From: JAIXWP01 sp964428835
Lineage (GTDB): Bacteria > Bacteroidota > Bacteroidia > Flavobacteriales_D > Sanyastnellaceae
Direction of reading: 5' to 3'
Assembly: GCA_964428835.1 (NCBI GenBank)
Contig: CAYRZQ010000016.1
Span: forward strand, 5,980 to 69,979
Length of the DNA stretch: 64,000 nt
Each line of letters opens with the position of its first letter. Position 1 is the first letter of the stretch. This document shows positions 14,305-22,905 of the stretch, one piece after another. Below the pieces are notes generated by a model. That model ran no database searches. It saw nothing but the letters and a program-made list of their open reading frames with translations, and was not told where the DNA came from. The position numbers and the translations under genes are program-made.

Positions 14305-16428
14305 ATGAAGATTTTTCTTGTTGCAACACTGTTGCTTTTGGGCAATATTACAACATTCTCTCAAAAAACACCCCTCACACTCGAAGAATCTGTGATGGGT
14401 CAGTTTCGTCAGTTCGCTCCTGAAAACAAACAGGGGATTCAATTTTTACCCAAATCAGAAAGCTATATTTATTACAAAGAAAACAGCCTGTTCATCGGAG
14501 ACATTAAAGGAAAAGAAAGCAAATGGCTGACAATAGAGCAGCTTCAGGGCTTTAAAAACTGTCCGGAAAAAATAGAGCGCATGCCTTCATTTGAATGGGT
14601 GAATAGTAATGAAGCCTATTTTATTCACCTTGATGTTGCCTATTCGGTAAATTTTAAAAATAAAATCATCACCAAAGGAACAGCGATGAAAGGAGACGGC
14701 GAAGTGAGCGATTATCACCACCGATCTGGAAGACTCGCATACAACATAAAAAATAATCTCTTCGTGCAGAGTGGTGAAGAATCGTTGGCGGTGACAAACG
14801 AAGAAGACGGAATCGTTTCAGGACAAAGCGTATCACGAAACGAGTATGGAATTGAAAAAGGAACTTTCTGGAATGAAGAAGGAAGTCTTTTAGCTTTTTA
14901 CCAAAAAGATGAAAGAAATGTAACGATGTATCCTTTGATTGACTACAAGAAAATGCCTGCAGAAGTTAAAAACATTCGCTATCCCATGGCAGGCGGCCGC
15001 AGTGAGATCATCAAAGTAGGAATTTTTGAAGTCGCTTCTAAAAAAACTGTTTATCTCGAGATAGAAAAAGAACTTAGCGATTCATATTATGCGACCAATC
15101 TTGCATGGAGTCCTGACAATACCGTTTATGTTATTTGGCTCAGTAGAAAGACCGATGAAATGAAGTTGATTGCTTTCGATCCACGCACCGGAAAGCAGCG
15201 CGCTACCTTGATTACCGAGACAGATAATCGATGGGTAGAACCATCGAAACCAATTATTTTTATTCCCAACGCACCGAATCAATTCCTGTGGTATAGTCAG
15301 AAAGACGGCTATCATCGTTGGTATAAGTATGACACTTCTGGTAAACTTCTTGCCAGCATGAAGACGGAGTTTGAAATGACAGATTTTATTGGCTTTGATG
15401 CAAAAGGAGAATTTGGATATGCGATGGGAACAGGTTCGAATGCTACTGAAATGCACGGTTTCCGCATTCGAATCGCGGATATGTTTACAGAACAAATCAC
15501 GCGCATGCCTGGTGTTCACAGAATCAGTGTAAGTGGTTCGGGTAAATTTTTCATTGATCAATACAGCAATATTCAAACTCCCAATCGAATTGACATCATT
15601 GGCATTGGTGGAAAAATTGCCACCAATCTTTTGAATGCCGCTGACCCTTTTGCAAACAAAGTAGTTGGAACAACAGAGATTTTTACCATTACCAACAAAG
15701 CCAGTATTCCTCTTTTCTGTCGACTCATCAAGCCTTCCAATTTCGATCCGAATAAAAAGTATCCCGTTGTAGTTTATGTTTACAATGGGCCACACGTTCA
15801 ATTGGTGACAAATAGTTTCCTCGGTGGCGCTTCTTTGTGGATGCATTATTTAGCCGAACAAGGATATCTTGTTTTCACCCTCGACGGCCGCGGCAGTCAG
15901 CATCGCGGGAAGGAATTCGAACAGAGCATCCATCGCAATCTCGGCACTGTTGAGGTTGATGACCAAATTGCCGGAGTGGAATGGCTCAAGAAACAATCAT
16001 ACGTTGATGCTAATCGCCTAGGAGTACACGGCTGGAGTTATGGTGGTTTTATGACCACATCGCTAATGCTCAAGCATCCCGATGTATTCAAAGCGGGCGT
16101 GGCTGGTGGACCTGTGATTGACTGGAACCTCTATGAGGTGATGTACACCGAGCGCTATATGGATACTCCAAAAGAAAATCCTGATGGCTATAAAAACGCC
16201 GATTTGACCCAATATGTCAAGAATCTCAAAGGTAAACTATTGATGATCCACGGTACCGATGACGACGTAGTGGTGATGCAACATAATATGAAATTTATGA
16301 CCGCATGCATTGACAATCGCGTGCAGGTGGACTTTTTTGCGTATCCAGCGCATGCACATAATGTACGTGGCAAAGACCGCGTGCATTTGATGCAAAAAGT
16401 GATCGACTATCTAATTGCCAACATCTAA
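14305..16428 (+). CDS. Dipeptidyl peptidase IV-type serine peptidase (S9B)
   Basis: The 707-residue exported protein has a signal peptide (residues 1-19), an eight-bladed DPP IV N-terminal propeller (about 90-440) and an alpha/beta-hydrolase catalytic domain (about 470-707). The triad is visible: Ser578 in GWSYGG, Asp653 in HGTDDD and His685 in HAHNVRG. YMDTP at about 618-622 is a typical family motif. Such enzymes remove X-Pro or X-Ala dipeptides from peptides in the periplasm or at the surface. Length is normal. It is divergent from the metal-uptake operon and precedes gcvT by 48 bp. Confidence 0.92.
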   Translation: MKIFLVATLLLLGNITTFSQKTPLTLEESVMGQFRQFAPENKQGIQFLPKSESYIYYKENSLFIGDIKGKESKWLTIEQLQGFKNCPEKIERMPSFEWVNSNEAYFIHLDVAYSVNFKNKIITKGTAMKGDGEVSDYHHRSGRLAYNIKNNLFVQSGEESLAVTNEEDGIVSGQSVSRNEYGIEKGTFWNEEGSLLAFYQKDERNVTMYPLIDYKKMPAEVKNIRYPMAGGRSEIIKVGIFEVASKKTVYLEIEKELSDSYYATNLAWSPDNTVYVIWLSRKTDEMKLIAFDPRTGKQRATLITETDNRWVEPSKPIIFIPNAPNQFLWYSQKDGYHRWYKYDTSGKLLASMKTEFEMTDFIGFDAKGEFGYAMGTGSNATEMHGFRIRIADMFTEQITRMPGVHRISVSGSGKFFIDQYSNIQTPNRIDIIGIGGKIATNLLNAADPFANKVVGTTEIFTITNKASIPLFCRLIKPSNFDPNKKYPVVVYVYNGPHVQLVTNSFLGGASLWMHYLAEQGYLVFTLDGRGSQHRGKEFEQSIHRNLGTVEVDDQIAGVEWLKKQSYVDANRLGVHGWSYGGFMTTSLMLKHPDVFKAGVAGGPVIDWNLYEVMYTERYMDTPKENPDGYKNADLTQYVKNLKGKLLMIHGTDDDVVVMQHNMKFMTACIDNRVQVDFFAYPAHAHNVRGKDRVHLMQKVIDYLIANI

Positions 16429-16449
16429 CACTGACCAAAAGCAAAACCT

Positions 16450-16457
16450 TATATTTG
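16450..16457 (+). promoter_or_regulatory. -7 box of gcvT
   Basis: TATATTTG lies 19 bp before ATG 16477, the same spacing as in the hipB promoter. A -33 TTG is not evident. Confidence 0.5.
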
Positions 16458-16476
16458 CCCGAAATACCTCAAAATA

Positions 16477-17583
16477 ATGAGCACAGAAACAACAGAATTA
16501 CGCAGCACAGCATTATCACATATACACATTGGACTTGGTGCCAAAATGGTTCCATTTGCGGGTTATAATATGCCCGTTCAATATTCGGGTTTGATTGATG
16601 AGCACCACTGCGTGCGTCAAAATGTTGGAGTATTCGACGTTAGCCACATGGGCGAATTCTGGGTACGTGGAGAGCGTGCTTTGGACTTTTTACAATACAT
16701 GACATCCAACGACGTCAGCAAACTTTATGATGGGAAAGTGCAATACAGCTGCATGCCGAATGACAAGGGCGGTATCGTTGATGACCTTTTGGTTTATAAG
16801 GTAAATGACACTACATATCTTTTGGTAGTGAATGCTAGCAATATCGAAAAGGATTGGAATTGGTTGAATGCTAAAGCTGCTGAATACGGTGTGGAAATGG
16901 AAGACCGCAGCGATGCCACTTCCCTACTCGCCATTCAAGGTCCCAATGCAACAGCTGTTTTGCAAAAGCTGACATCCATGGATCTCGGTTCGATGGAATA
17001 TTATACTTTCCAAATGGGCACTTTCGCAGGGTTTGAAAACATTATTGTTTCTACCACTGGATATACCGGCGCAGGGGGATATGAAGTTTACTTCCCAAAT
17101 GAATATGCGGAAGAAATCTGGAATAAAATTTTTGAAGCGGGAAAAGATTTAGGCATCAAGCCTATTGGTCTCGGCGCAAGAGATACGCTCCGTTTGGAAA
17201 TGGGATTCTGTCTTTATGGAAATGACATTGATGACACTACGAGTCCGATTGAAGCCGGTTTAGGATGGATTACAAAATTCACCAAATCTTTCATGAATGG
17301 CGATTATATCAAAGGACATAAAGAAAATGGAACAGCTCGCCGTCTTGTAGGCTTTGAGATGATAGATAAGGGAATTCCCCGCCACGGATACGAAATCGTA
17401 GATGCCAATCAAAACGTCATTGGCGTTGTGACCAGCGGCACTCAATCACCCTCGCTCAACAAAGCCATTGGTATGGGATACGTACCGACCGCTCTTGCAA
17501 AACCAGGTAATGATATTTACATTAGTGTTCGCGGAAAAGCACTTAAAGCCATAACTACCAGCATTCCGTTTTACAAAGCATAA
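16477..17583 (+). CDS. gcvT: Aminomethyltransferase, glycine cleavage system T protein
   Basis: The 368-residue cytoplasmic protein matches GcvT throughout: PFAGYNMPVQY, VGVFDVSHMGEFWVRG, the folate-site SCMPNDKGGIVDDLLVYK with the catalytic Asp, GPNA, STTGYTGAGGYEVYFP, GARDTLRLEMGFCLYGNDID and a C-terminal GVVTSGTQSPSLNKAIGMGYV. It transfers the methylene group of aminomethyl-lipoyl H protein to tetrahydrofolate and releases ammonia. The genes for the P, H and L proteins are not in the window. It is 8 bp upstream of comB, so they probably form an operon. Confidence 0.96.
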   Translation: MSTETTELRSTALSHIHIGLGAKMVPFAGYNMPVQYSGLIDEHHCVRQNVGVFDVSHMGEFWVRGERALDFLQYMTSNDVSKLYDGKVQYSCMPNDKGGIVDDLLVYKVNDTTYLLVVNASNIEKDWNWLNAKAAEYGVEMEDRSDATSLLAIQGPNATAVLQKLTSMDLGSMEYYTFQMGTFAGFENIIVSTTGYTGAGGYEVYFPNEYAEEIWNKIFEAGKDLGIKPIGLGARDTLRLEMGFCLYGNDIDDTTSPIEAGLGWITKFTKSFMNGDYIKGHKENGTARRLVGFEMIDKGIPRHGYEIVDANQNVIGVVTSGTQSPSLNKAIGMGYVPTALAKPGNDIYISVRGKALKAITTSIPFYKA

Positions 17584-17591
17584 TTGCGCAC

Positions 17592-18338
17592 ATGGTTCCA
17601 TTGTCTGAAAGAAAATTGGTAGAGGTTTGTTACACTCCAGGACAGTATCACCTCTACAAAGAAAACTTTGATATCGTTGTTGTAATAGACGTATTGCGCG
17701 CCACTAGCGCTATTACGAGCGCATTGCATCACGGTGTTGAAAAGATTATTCCTGTTAGCTCAGTGGAAGAAGCGCGTGCTTATCAAAACCAAGGCTATAT
17801 CGCAGCAGCAGAGCGCGACGGGCAAGTGGTAGAAGGATTTCCATTCGGTAATTCTCCTTATGCCTTCATGGATCCTGCGCTGAAAGGAAAGACAGTAGTG
17901 CTCACCACTACAAATGGCACCAAAGCAATTCAATATGCTTCAGATCGTCCTACGGTAGTAATTGGATGTTTGAATAATCTTGATGCCTTGTGTAAATGGC
18001 TCATCGACCAGCATCGCAACACTCTGATTTTAGCATCTGGGTGGAAAGACAAAGTAAATCTTGAAGATACCATTTGCGGAGGTGCTATCGCTGACATCTT
18101 GCTGGACTCGCGCAAATTTCGCGCGGATGAGGACAGCACAGTAGCCGCCAAATTTATCTATCGCAGTGCTAAAGAACATCTTTGGAGTTTTCTTCGTTCG
18201 TCTTCACATCGCAGAAGATTGGTGAAATTGAATATTCAAAAAGACGTCAAGTATTGCCTCACATTGAATACCGTCGATACAATTCCCATTTTAGAAAATG
18301 GCTATTTGGTAAAACTTCAGCCCGTGCTTGCTGAATGA
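17592..18338 (+). CDS. comB: 2-phosphosulfolactate phosphatase family protein
   Basis: The 248-residue protein has the ComB hallmarks VVVIDVLRATSAIT (about 28-41), AAERDGQVVEGFPFGNSP, and LTTTNGTKAI, ending with LASGWKDKVNLEDTICGGAIADIL. ComB is a Mg-dependent phosphatase making sulfolactate from 2-phosphosulfolactate; in archaea this belongs to coenzyme M synthesis, while in bacteria without coenzyme M it is linked to sulfolactate metabolism or is of unknown use. No other sulfolactate gene is nearby. It overlaps the next gene by 4 bp. Confidence 0.92.
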   Translation: MVPLSERKLVEVCYTPGQYHLYKENFDIVVVIDVLRATSAITSALHHGVEKIIPVSSVEEARAYQNQGYIAAAERDGQVVEGFPFGNSPYAFMDPALKGKTVVLTTTNGTKAIQYASDRPTVVIGCLNNLDALCKWLIDQHRNTLILASGWKDKVNLEDTICGGAIADILLDSRKFRADEDSTVAAKFIYRSAKEHLWSFLRSSSHRRRLVKLNIQKDVKYCLTLNTVDTIPILENGYLVKLQPVLAE

Positions 18339-19336
18339 GGTATGCGCTCGTCATATCATTCTTTTTTTTAGCATCGCTGACACCGAAGAAGCCCGTCATT
18401 GATCCTTGTGAAAACCACATGAATTGGGGGTTTTATGGTCATAAGCGCATCAATGAGTTGGCGATTTACACCTTGCCCGAGGAAATGTTTGGTTTTTATA
18501 AAGCCAACATGGATTTCTTGATTGAACACTCTGTTGATCCAGACAAGCGCCGATATGGCGTGAAAGGAGAAGCTGAGTGTCATTACATTGATATGGACAA
18601 GTATTGTTTTGGTGTTGCGGGATGTGACCCATTTGAGAATGTTCCCAAACGCTGGGATGATGCCGTAGCAAAATACACTGAGGATAGTCTCAGGGCACAT
18701 GGGATCGTGCCGTGGCATATCAACCTTATGGTCTTCAAACTTACAAAGGCATTTAAAGAAGAAAATCTCACTCGCATTTTACATTTGAGTGCTGAATTAG
18801 GACATTACATAGGAGATGCGCATGTGCCCTTGCATACAACAAGCAATTACAACGGGCAGAAGACCAATCAACGGGGCATTCATGGATTTTGGGAATCTCG
18901 CTTGCCAGAACTCTACGATAATCAATATGATTTTTTTGTAGGTAAATCAGAATATATTTCTGCTCCTCTCGATCACATCTGGTCTAAAATTCGTCAGAGC
19001 TACAGCGCAGTAGATAGTGTTTTGTTATTTGAACAAAAACTAAATGCTGAGTTCCCCTCCGATCAAAAGTATACATACGAAGTGAGAGGACAGGCTCAAT
19101 TAAAAGTTTACAGCGAGGAGTACAGCAATATCTACCACAATATGCTCATGGGACAGGTAGAGCGCAGGATGAAATCTGCTGTTATCACCATTGGAAGTTA
19201 TTGGTACACTGCATGGGTCAATGCAGGTATGCCTGATCTAAATAAGTTCATATCAAAGTCTAATCTCTCCGAAGGATTCGATCCTGAGTTAGGATCTGGT
19301 AAAGCAGATTCACTGCGCATTCGCGAACACGAATAG
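18335..19336 (+). CDS. Secreted zinc-dependent phospholipase C / S1-P1 nuclease-like protein
   Basis: A 333-residue protein with a signal-like hydrophobic N terminus (MRYALVISFFFLASL). Zinc ligands typical of the phospholipase C/P1 nuclease fold can be followed: WGFYGHKRIN near residues 32-41, HYIDMD near 84-89, the central HYIGDAHVPLHTTSNYNG near 153-170 and HGFWES near 181-186. Three zinc ions are expected. Substrate could be phospholipid or single-stranded nucleic acid; Bacteroidota members are generally annotated as zinc-dependent phospholipase C family. It is translationally coupled to comB by a 4-bp overlap. Confidence 0.85.
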   Translation: MRYALVISFFFLASLTPKKPVIDPCENHMNWGFYGHKRINELAIYTLPEEMFGFYKANMDFLIEHSVDPDKRRYGVKGEAECHYIDMDKYCFGVAGCDPFENVPKRWDDAVAKYTEDSLRAHGIVPWHINLMVFKLTKAFKEENLTRILHLSAELGHYIGDAHVPLHTTSNYNGQKTNQRGIHGFWESRLPELYDNQYDFFVGKSEYISAPLDHIWSKIRQSYSAVDSVLLFEQKLNAEFPSDQKYTYEVRGQAQLKVYSEEYSNIYHNMLMGQVERRMKSAVITIGSYWYTAWVNAGMPDLNKFISKSNLSEGFDPELGSGKADSLRIREHE

Positions 19337-19437
19337 CCGGAGAGCGTCACTCAAGTTTTGGTTTATCATATTTATACCATCTAACTGCAACTTTGTACTT
19401 GCGGGTCCCGTACTAAGGTGCGTTGACAATTTTAGTG

Positions 19438-19989
19438 ATGAAAAAGATTTACTCGACCCTATTGATCTTTTGCATTTCAAGTTTTGTCTTCGCACAAACA
19501 CCCCAGGTCATGTTCTATGGATACGTAGAACAAGGTCAGATTGAGGAAGAAGATGCGGGGAAAAAGAAGAAATCAAAAGCACTGCCAAAGCTCAAAGAAG
19601 TTAATGTATTTGTGTACGTTGGCGATTCAGTGATTCAATCTAATAAAGTGCGCGAAACAGGTTTTTACGCAGCATTGTTGGCTAAAGGATCTGTGTACCA
19701 TGTAGTATTTGAAAAAGAAGGATTCTTTTGTAAAAGCTTCGAAATCGATTGTCGCGACATCGATTATCCCAACGACGATGCTGCTATTAAATGCATGACA
19801 GACGTCACTCTCTTCCCGAAAGTGGAAGATTCAGATTTGCTCAATCTGTGTAAGGTTCCCTATGCCAAAGCACAATTTGATATATCAACAGGTAATATTT
19901 CATGGGATATGGCCTACACAGACCGTATCAAGCAGAAGTTCATTGCCCTAGCCCAACCTTACTATACAGCATCTTCGAAAATCGACTAA
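19438..19989 (+). CDS. Secreted hypothetical protein
   Basis: Start ATG 19438 gives the signal peptide MKKIYSTLLIFCISSFVFAQ. The 183-residue product has a KKKK-containing basic stretch near residues 44-50, then a segment (KEVNVFVYVGDSVIQSNKVRETGFYAALL...YHVVFEKEGFF) laid out like a carboxypeptidase-regulatory-like beta-sandwich, where a bound small domain decorates an outer-membrane partner. No catalytic residues are apparent. Convergent with the FG-GAP gene; they share the hairpin at 20010-20034. Confidence 0.65.
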   Translation: MKKIYSTLLIFCISSFVFAQTPQVMFYGYVEQGQIEEEDAGKKKKSKALPKLKEVNVFVYVGDSVIQSNKVRETGFYAALLAKGSVYHVVFEKEGFFCKSFEIDCRDIDYPNDDAAIKCMTDVTLFPKVEDSDLLNLCKVPYAKAQFDISTGNISWDMAYTDRIKQKFIALAQPYYTASSKID

Positions 19990-20009
19990 CAACTTTACGA
20001 AGAAAAAAA

Positions 20010-20034
20010 AACGGGCCCTCAATGAGGGCCCGTT
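20010..20034 (-). terminator. Terminator between convergent genes
   Basis: AACGGGCCCTC-AAT-GAGGGCCCGTT is a perfect 11-bp stem. A run of A on the left side serves as the U tract for the minus-strand FG-GAP gene; on the plus strand it may also stop the 19438 gene. Confidence 0.85.
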
Positions 20035-20055
20035 TGCTTATTGTAAAAAATACAA

Positions 20056-22779
20056 TTACTCAACTACAAAATCAATTACCGACTTCATACCATCTTTAGA
20101 TACGGTGAGGTGATAAACCCCAGCCTCAAGATTGGTAACGTCGATAGTTTGTGTGCCACGACCAGCAATGTTTAGCTTCTCAGTGCGCACCATCTTTCCA
20201 ACGGCGTCTGTAATAGTCATTACAGCGTTATTCATTTCACTCTTTACAGAAACATTCAATGCTCCGTTTGTAGGATTAGGGAAAGCAGACAATCCGAAAG
20301 GATTAGATGATAATTCGTCAACACCTACTACGCTCACGCTCACTTCTACACGAGGAGAAACGCAAGTCATAGACTCCTTTTGAATCTTCCAGTTGTAGAA
20401 ATAATAGTAGTAAGAAGCACCAAATGAAGAGTTGGTGATTTCACCTACTGTTCCGATTGCATAAGGATATGATACCCCACTATTGTTTCTGAAGAGGTTA
20501 TTTTCTGGACAAAGAATTTGATATCCATTACCTACAGGAACATCAATATTGACATCTACAACCGTTTCGCCAAGATCAAGGAAGAATGTGGCTTGACCAA
20601 TTTCATTGTTGCTTGCATCACGAATAATGAGTGTGCGTGTTCCTGCAACTCCGTTAGCAGGCACCACGCAGGTTACTTGCTGCAGGGTGAATGCTTCGGT
20701 CACATTAAAGAACAGGATACCACCTTGAGAAGGAAGTCCGCCGCCGCCATCTATTGTTGGCTTACCACCGAATTCTTCTTCACCAGGATATTCAACAGTG
20801 TTTTGAACCCAGTATGAAGCTTGTTCTTCTACAATCGGTGTATTGAATGAGTTACCACTTGCTAATACTTCAGTAGATGTTTCTGTTGCAAACCACTCAA
20901 CGAAGGAGCCAGTCGCTGTCAATTCAACACTACCTGGTTCGCCAATTTGCATATCTTCTACTACTGGAAGAGCAGGAGAATTAACTACAACAGATACTGG
21001 CTCGCTTACTAATGTGCTACCTGTGCAGATACCTACAGCAGAAACATAATAGTCACCAGAAGTTGTTACCTCCAATTGAGTGCCCTCGTCTCCTGTACTC
21101 CAAGTTGGATTATTCACACCACTCACAGCTAATTGTACGGTGCCACCAGCGCAGAAATAAGTCTCGCCGATTACAGATACCACTGGAGTTGTTTCCTGAA
21201 CTACTTCTACGTTCACCGTATTTGATGTTGCCACACAGCCTTCTTCATCGAATACATAAACGCTGTAATTTCCATCTTGTGAAACTTCGATTGATTGGGC
21301 ATTTGAACCATTACTCCATGCATAAGAACTTCCTGCAGGAGCTGAAAGAGATACTGTTTGACCTTCACAAATCTGTGTATTTCCGTTTACAGCAATTTCA
21401 ATAGGATCGAGAGTACAAGAAGACTCAATGATATTATGTTGAGTGTTGATTGTAGGATTTTGAATAGAAGTCACCATTCCACTTGGCCAACGCACAATCA
21501 CTTGCTCGATGGCTGTTGCAGTGCCCAAACCAAAGTGAGCAATGAGTGATGATGCTGGGTCGAAGCTTCTTCCAGCGCGTACTTCTCTAATTTGAACACC
21601 CCAATCTCCGTAGATTTCGATGCGTGCACCGATACCTTCTTTGTTTGAAACAATTCCTTCCAAATCAAATTTCACCCAATTGTTATTGTTGGTTTGGTTG
21701 AGGAAAATGGTATTACCACGGACAACATCCAAGAAACCATCGTGATTAAAATCTCCGATTCCACCTGAGCTAAAGTTGAGGTTTCCACCAGTGAAAGTAC
21801 CGTCACCATTGTTCCAATACATTTCGTTGTCCATTTCTGAAAAAATATCTACGAAACCATTGTTGTCAAAGTCGGCAGCATCACAGTTCCATGCACCGAG
21901 GTCGTCTGCTGTGATACCTGTTGTTCCAATGATATCGGTGTACATACCAGTACCATCATTCTCCATGAAGCGGTTTGCAAATTGGTGATTCACAGTGAAT
22001 GCATCGAAATCGCCATCATTGTCGAAGTCTTCGAATACGGTGGCCCAGCTTTGGTCGCCATCGTTCATGTTGATTTCAGGACCAACGCTTGTGAATGTGC
22101 CATCACCATTGTTGCGATACATCAAATTGATACGCTGTGGATCTCCTACTGGCGCTCCACCGCGGCACTTGGTGATATATAAGTCTGGATCATAATCATT
22201 GTCATAATCCACCCAGATTGCTGCGTAGTTTCCGCCTGCATCGAGGGTATTGATCAAGTTGAAATCCAACTCCAATACGCCGTTGACGTTGCGATAAGGA
22301 TGGCTCTGATCTACGTCGTGACATACGAAAGCATCAAGTCTTCCGTCGTTGTCTATATCACAGAAGGTACTTCTTTGAGAGAAGATATATTCTGGAAAAG
22401 CATCTTCCGAAAAACCTGTACCGTCATTATTCGCATAAGCGAAAGAAACGCGGCTACCATTTCCAAAGCACAAGTCTGTATATCCGTTACCGTCGATATC
22501 AGCGGCACAAATACTCCAGTTGGGAAGGTTTTGGACAGACATAGGGAAAAATGCAGGAGTGAATGTTCCGTTCGCATTTTGGTAATCCACATAGATTCCA
22601 TTGCTCATCACGCGAACGATGTCATCAAGGCCATCGGCATTCATGTCAACAGCGCAATCGCCGACACTTGTACCGCCAATGTTTTGGAGACCCGCTGTCA
22701 CTCCCGTGAAGTTGACCTGTGCACTCATCGAGAATGCTGTGATTACCAATCCGAAGAACGTGGTAAAGATTTTTTTCAT
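20056..22779 (-). CDS. T9SS cargo with FG-GAP/VCBS repeats and ASPIC/UnbV domain
   Basis: Start ATG 22779 gives the signal peptide MKKIFTTFFGLVITAFSMSAQ; total 907 residues. About 25-340 hold FG-GAP/VCBS repeats with Ca-binding DxDxDG loops (VDMNADGLDDIV, FCDIDNDGRLDAFV, FEDFDNDGDFDAF). An ASPIC/UnbV-like domain follows (about 375-445: IEIYGDWGVQIREVRAGRSF...HFGLGTATAIEQVIVRWPSG). Ig-like segments with SYAWSNGSNAQSI continue to about 620. The C terminus (FPNPTNGALNVSV...GKMVRTE...LEAGVYHLTVS) is a type A T9SS sorting tail. It is therefore an extracellular or cell-surface protein, likely adhesive. Confidence 0.9.
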   Translation of the reverse strand: MKKIFTTFFGLVITAFSMSAQVNFTGVTAGLQNIGGTSVGDCAVDMNADGLDDIVRVMSNGIYVDYQNANGTFTPAFFPMSVQNLPNWSICAADIDGNGYTDLCFGNGSRVSFAYANNDGTGFSEDAFPEYIFSQRSTFCDIDNDGRLDAFVCHDVDQSHPYRNVNGVLELDFNLINTLDAGGNYAAIWVDYDNDYDPDLYITKCRGGAPVGDPQRINLMYRNNGDGTFTSVGPEINMNDGDQSWATVFEDFDNDGDFDAFTVNHQFANRFMENDGTGMYTDIIGTTGITADDLGAWNCDAADFDNNGFVDIFSEMDNEMYWNNGDGTFTGGNLNFSSGGIGDFNHDGFLDVVRGNTIFLNQTNNNNWVKFDLEGIVSNKEGIGARIEIYGDWGVQIREVRAGRSFDPASSLIAHFGLGTATAIEQVIVRWPSGMVTSIQNPTINTQHNIIESSCTLDPIEIAVNGNTQICEGQTVSLSAPAGSSYAWSNGSNAQSIEVSQDGNYSVYVFDEEGCVATSNTVNVEVVQETTPVVSVIGETYFCAGGTVQLAVSGVNNPTWSTGDEGTQLEVTTSGDYYVSAVGICTGSTLVSEPVSVVVNSPALPVVEDMQIGEPGSVELTATGSFVEWFATETSTEVLASGNSFNTPIVEEQASYWVQNTVEYPGEEEFGGKPTIDGGGGLPSQGGILFFNVTEAFTLQQVTCVVPANGVAGTRTLIIRDASNNEIGQATFFLDLGETVVDVNIDVPVGNGYQILCPENNLFRNNSGVSYPYAIGTVGEITNSSFGASYYYYFYNWKIQKESMTCVSPRVEVSVSVVGVDELSSNPFGLSAFPNPTNGALNVSVKSEMNNAVMTITDAVGKMVRTEKLNIAGRGTQTIDVTNLEAGVYHLTVSKDGMKSVIDFVVE

Positions 22780-22862
22780 CTTTTCTGGGTTTTGGTTAAA
22801 ATTTGGTTTCAAAACGCTATAGTACTAAAAAAACACTGAACATAAGACATCTAGCTCAAAAA

Positions 22863-22886
22863 AAAACGCCCCTGTTGGGGCGTTTT
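22863..22886 (-). terminator. Terminator of the 22906-25398 gene
   Basis: AAAACGCCCC-TGTT-GGGGCGTTTT, a perfect 10-bp stem with an A run on the left, 20 bp beyond the stop codon of the minus-strand gene. Confidence 0.85.
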
Positions 22887-22905
22887 AATGTATATTCTTG
22901 TAATC

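Noticed and set aside
15082..15846. Long minus-strand open frame opposite the DPP IV-type peptidase
   Set aside because: It is antisense to a fully conserved enzyme, has no recognisable motif and an unlikely composition, so it is a shadow of the peptidase frame.
22300..22839. 179-codon plus-strand frame opposite the FG-GAP gene
   Set aside because: It mirrors the repetitive Asp/Gly coding of the FG-GAP repeats on the other strand; no start context or family.
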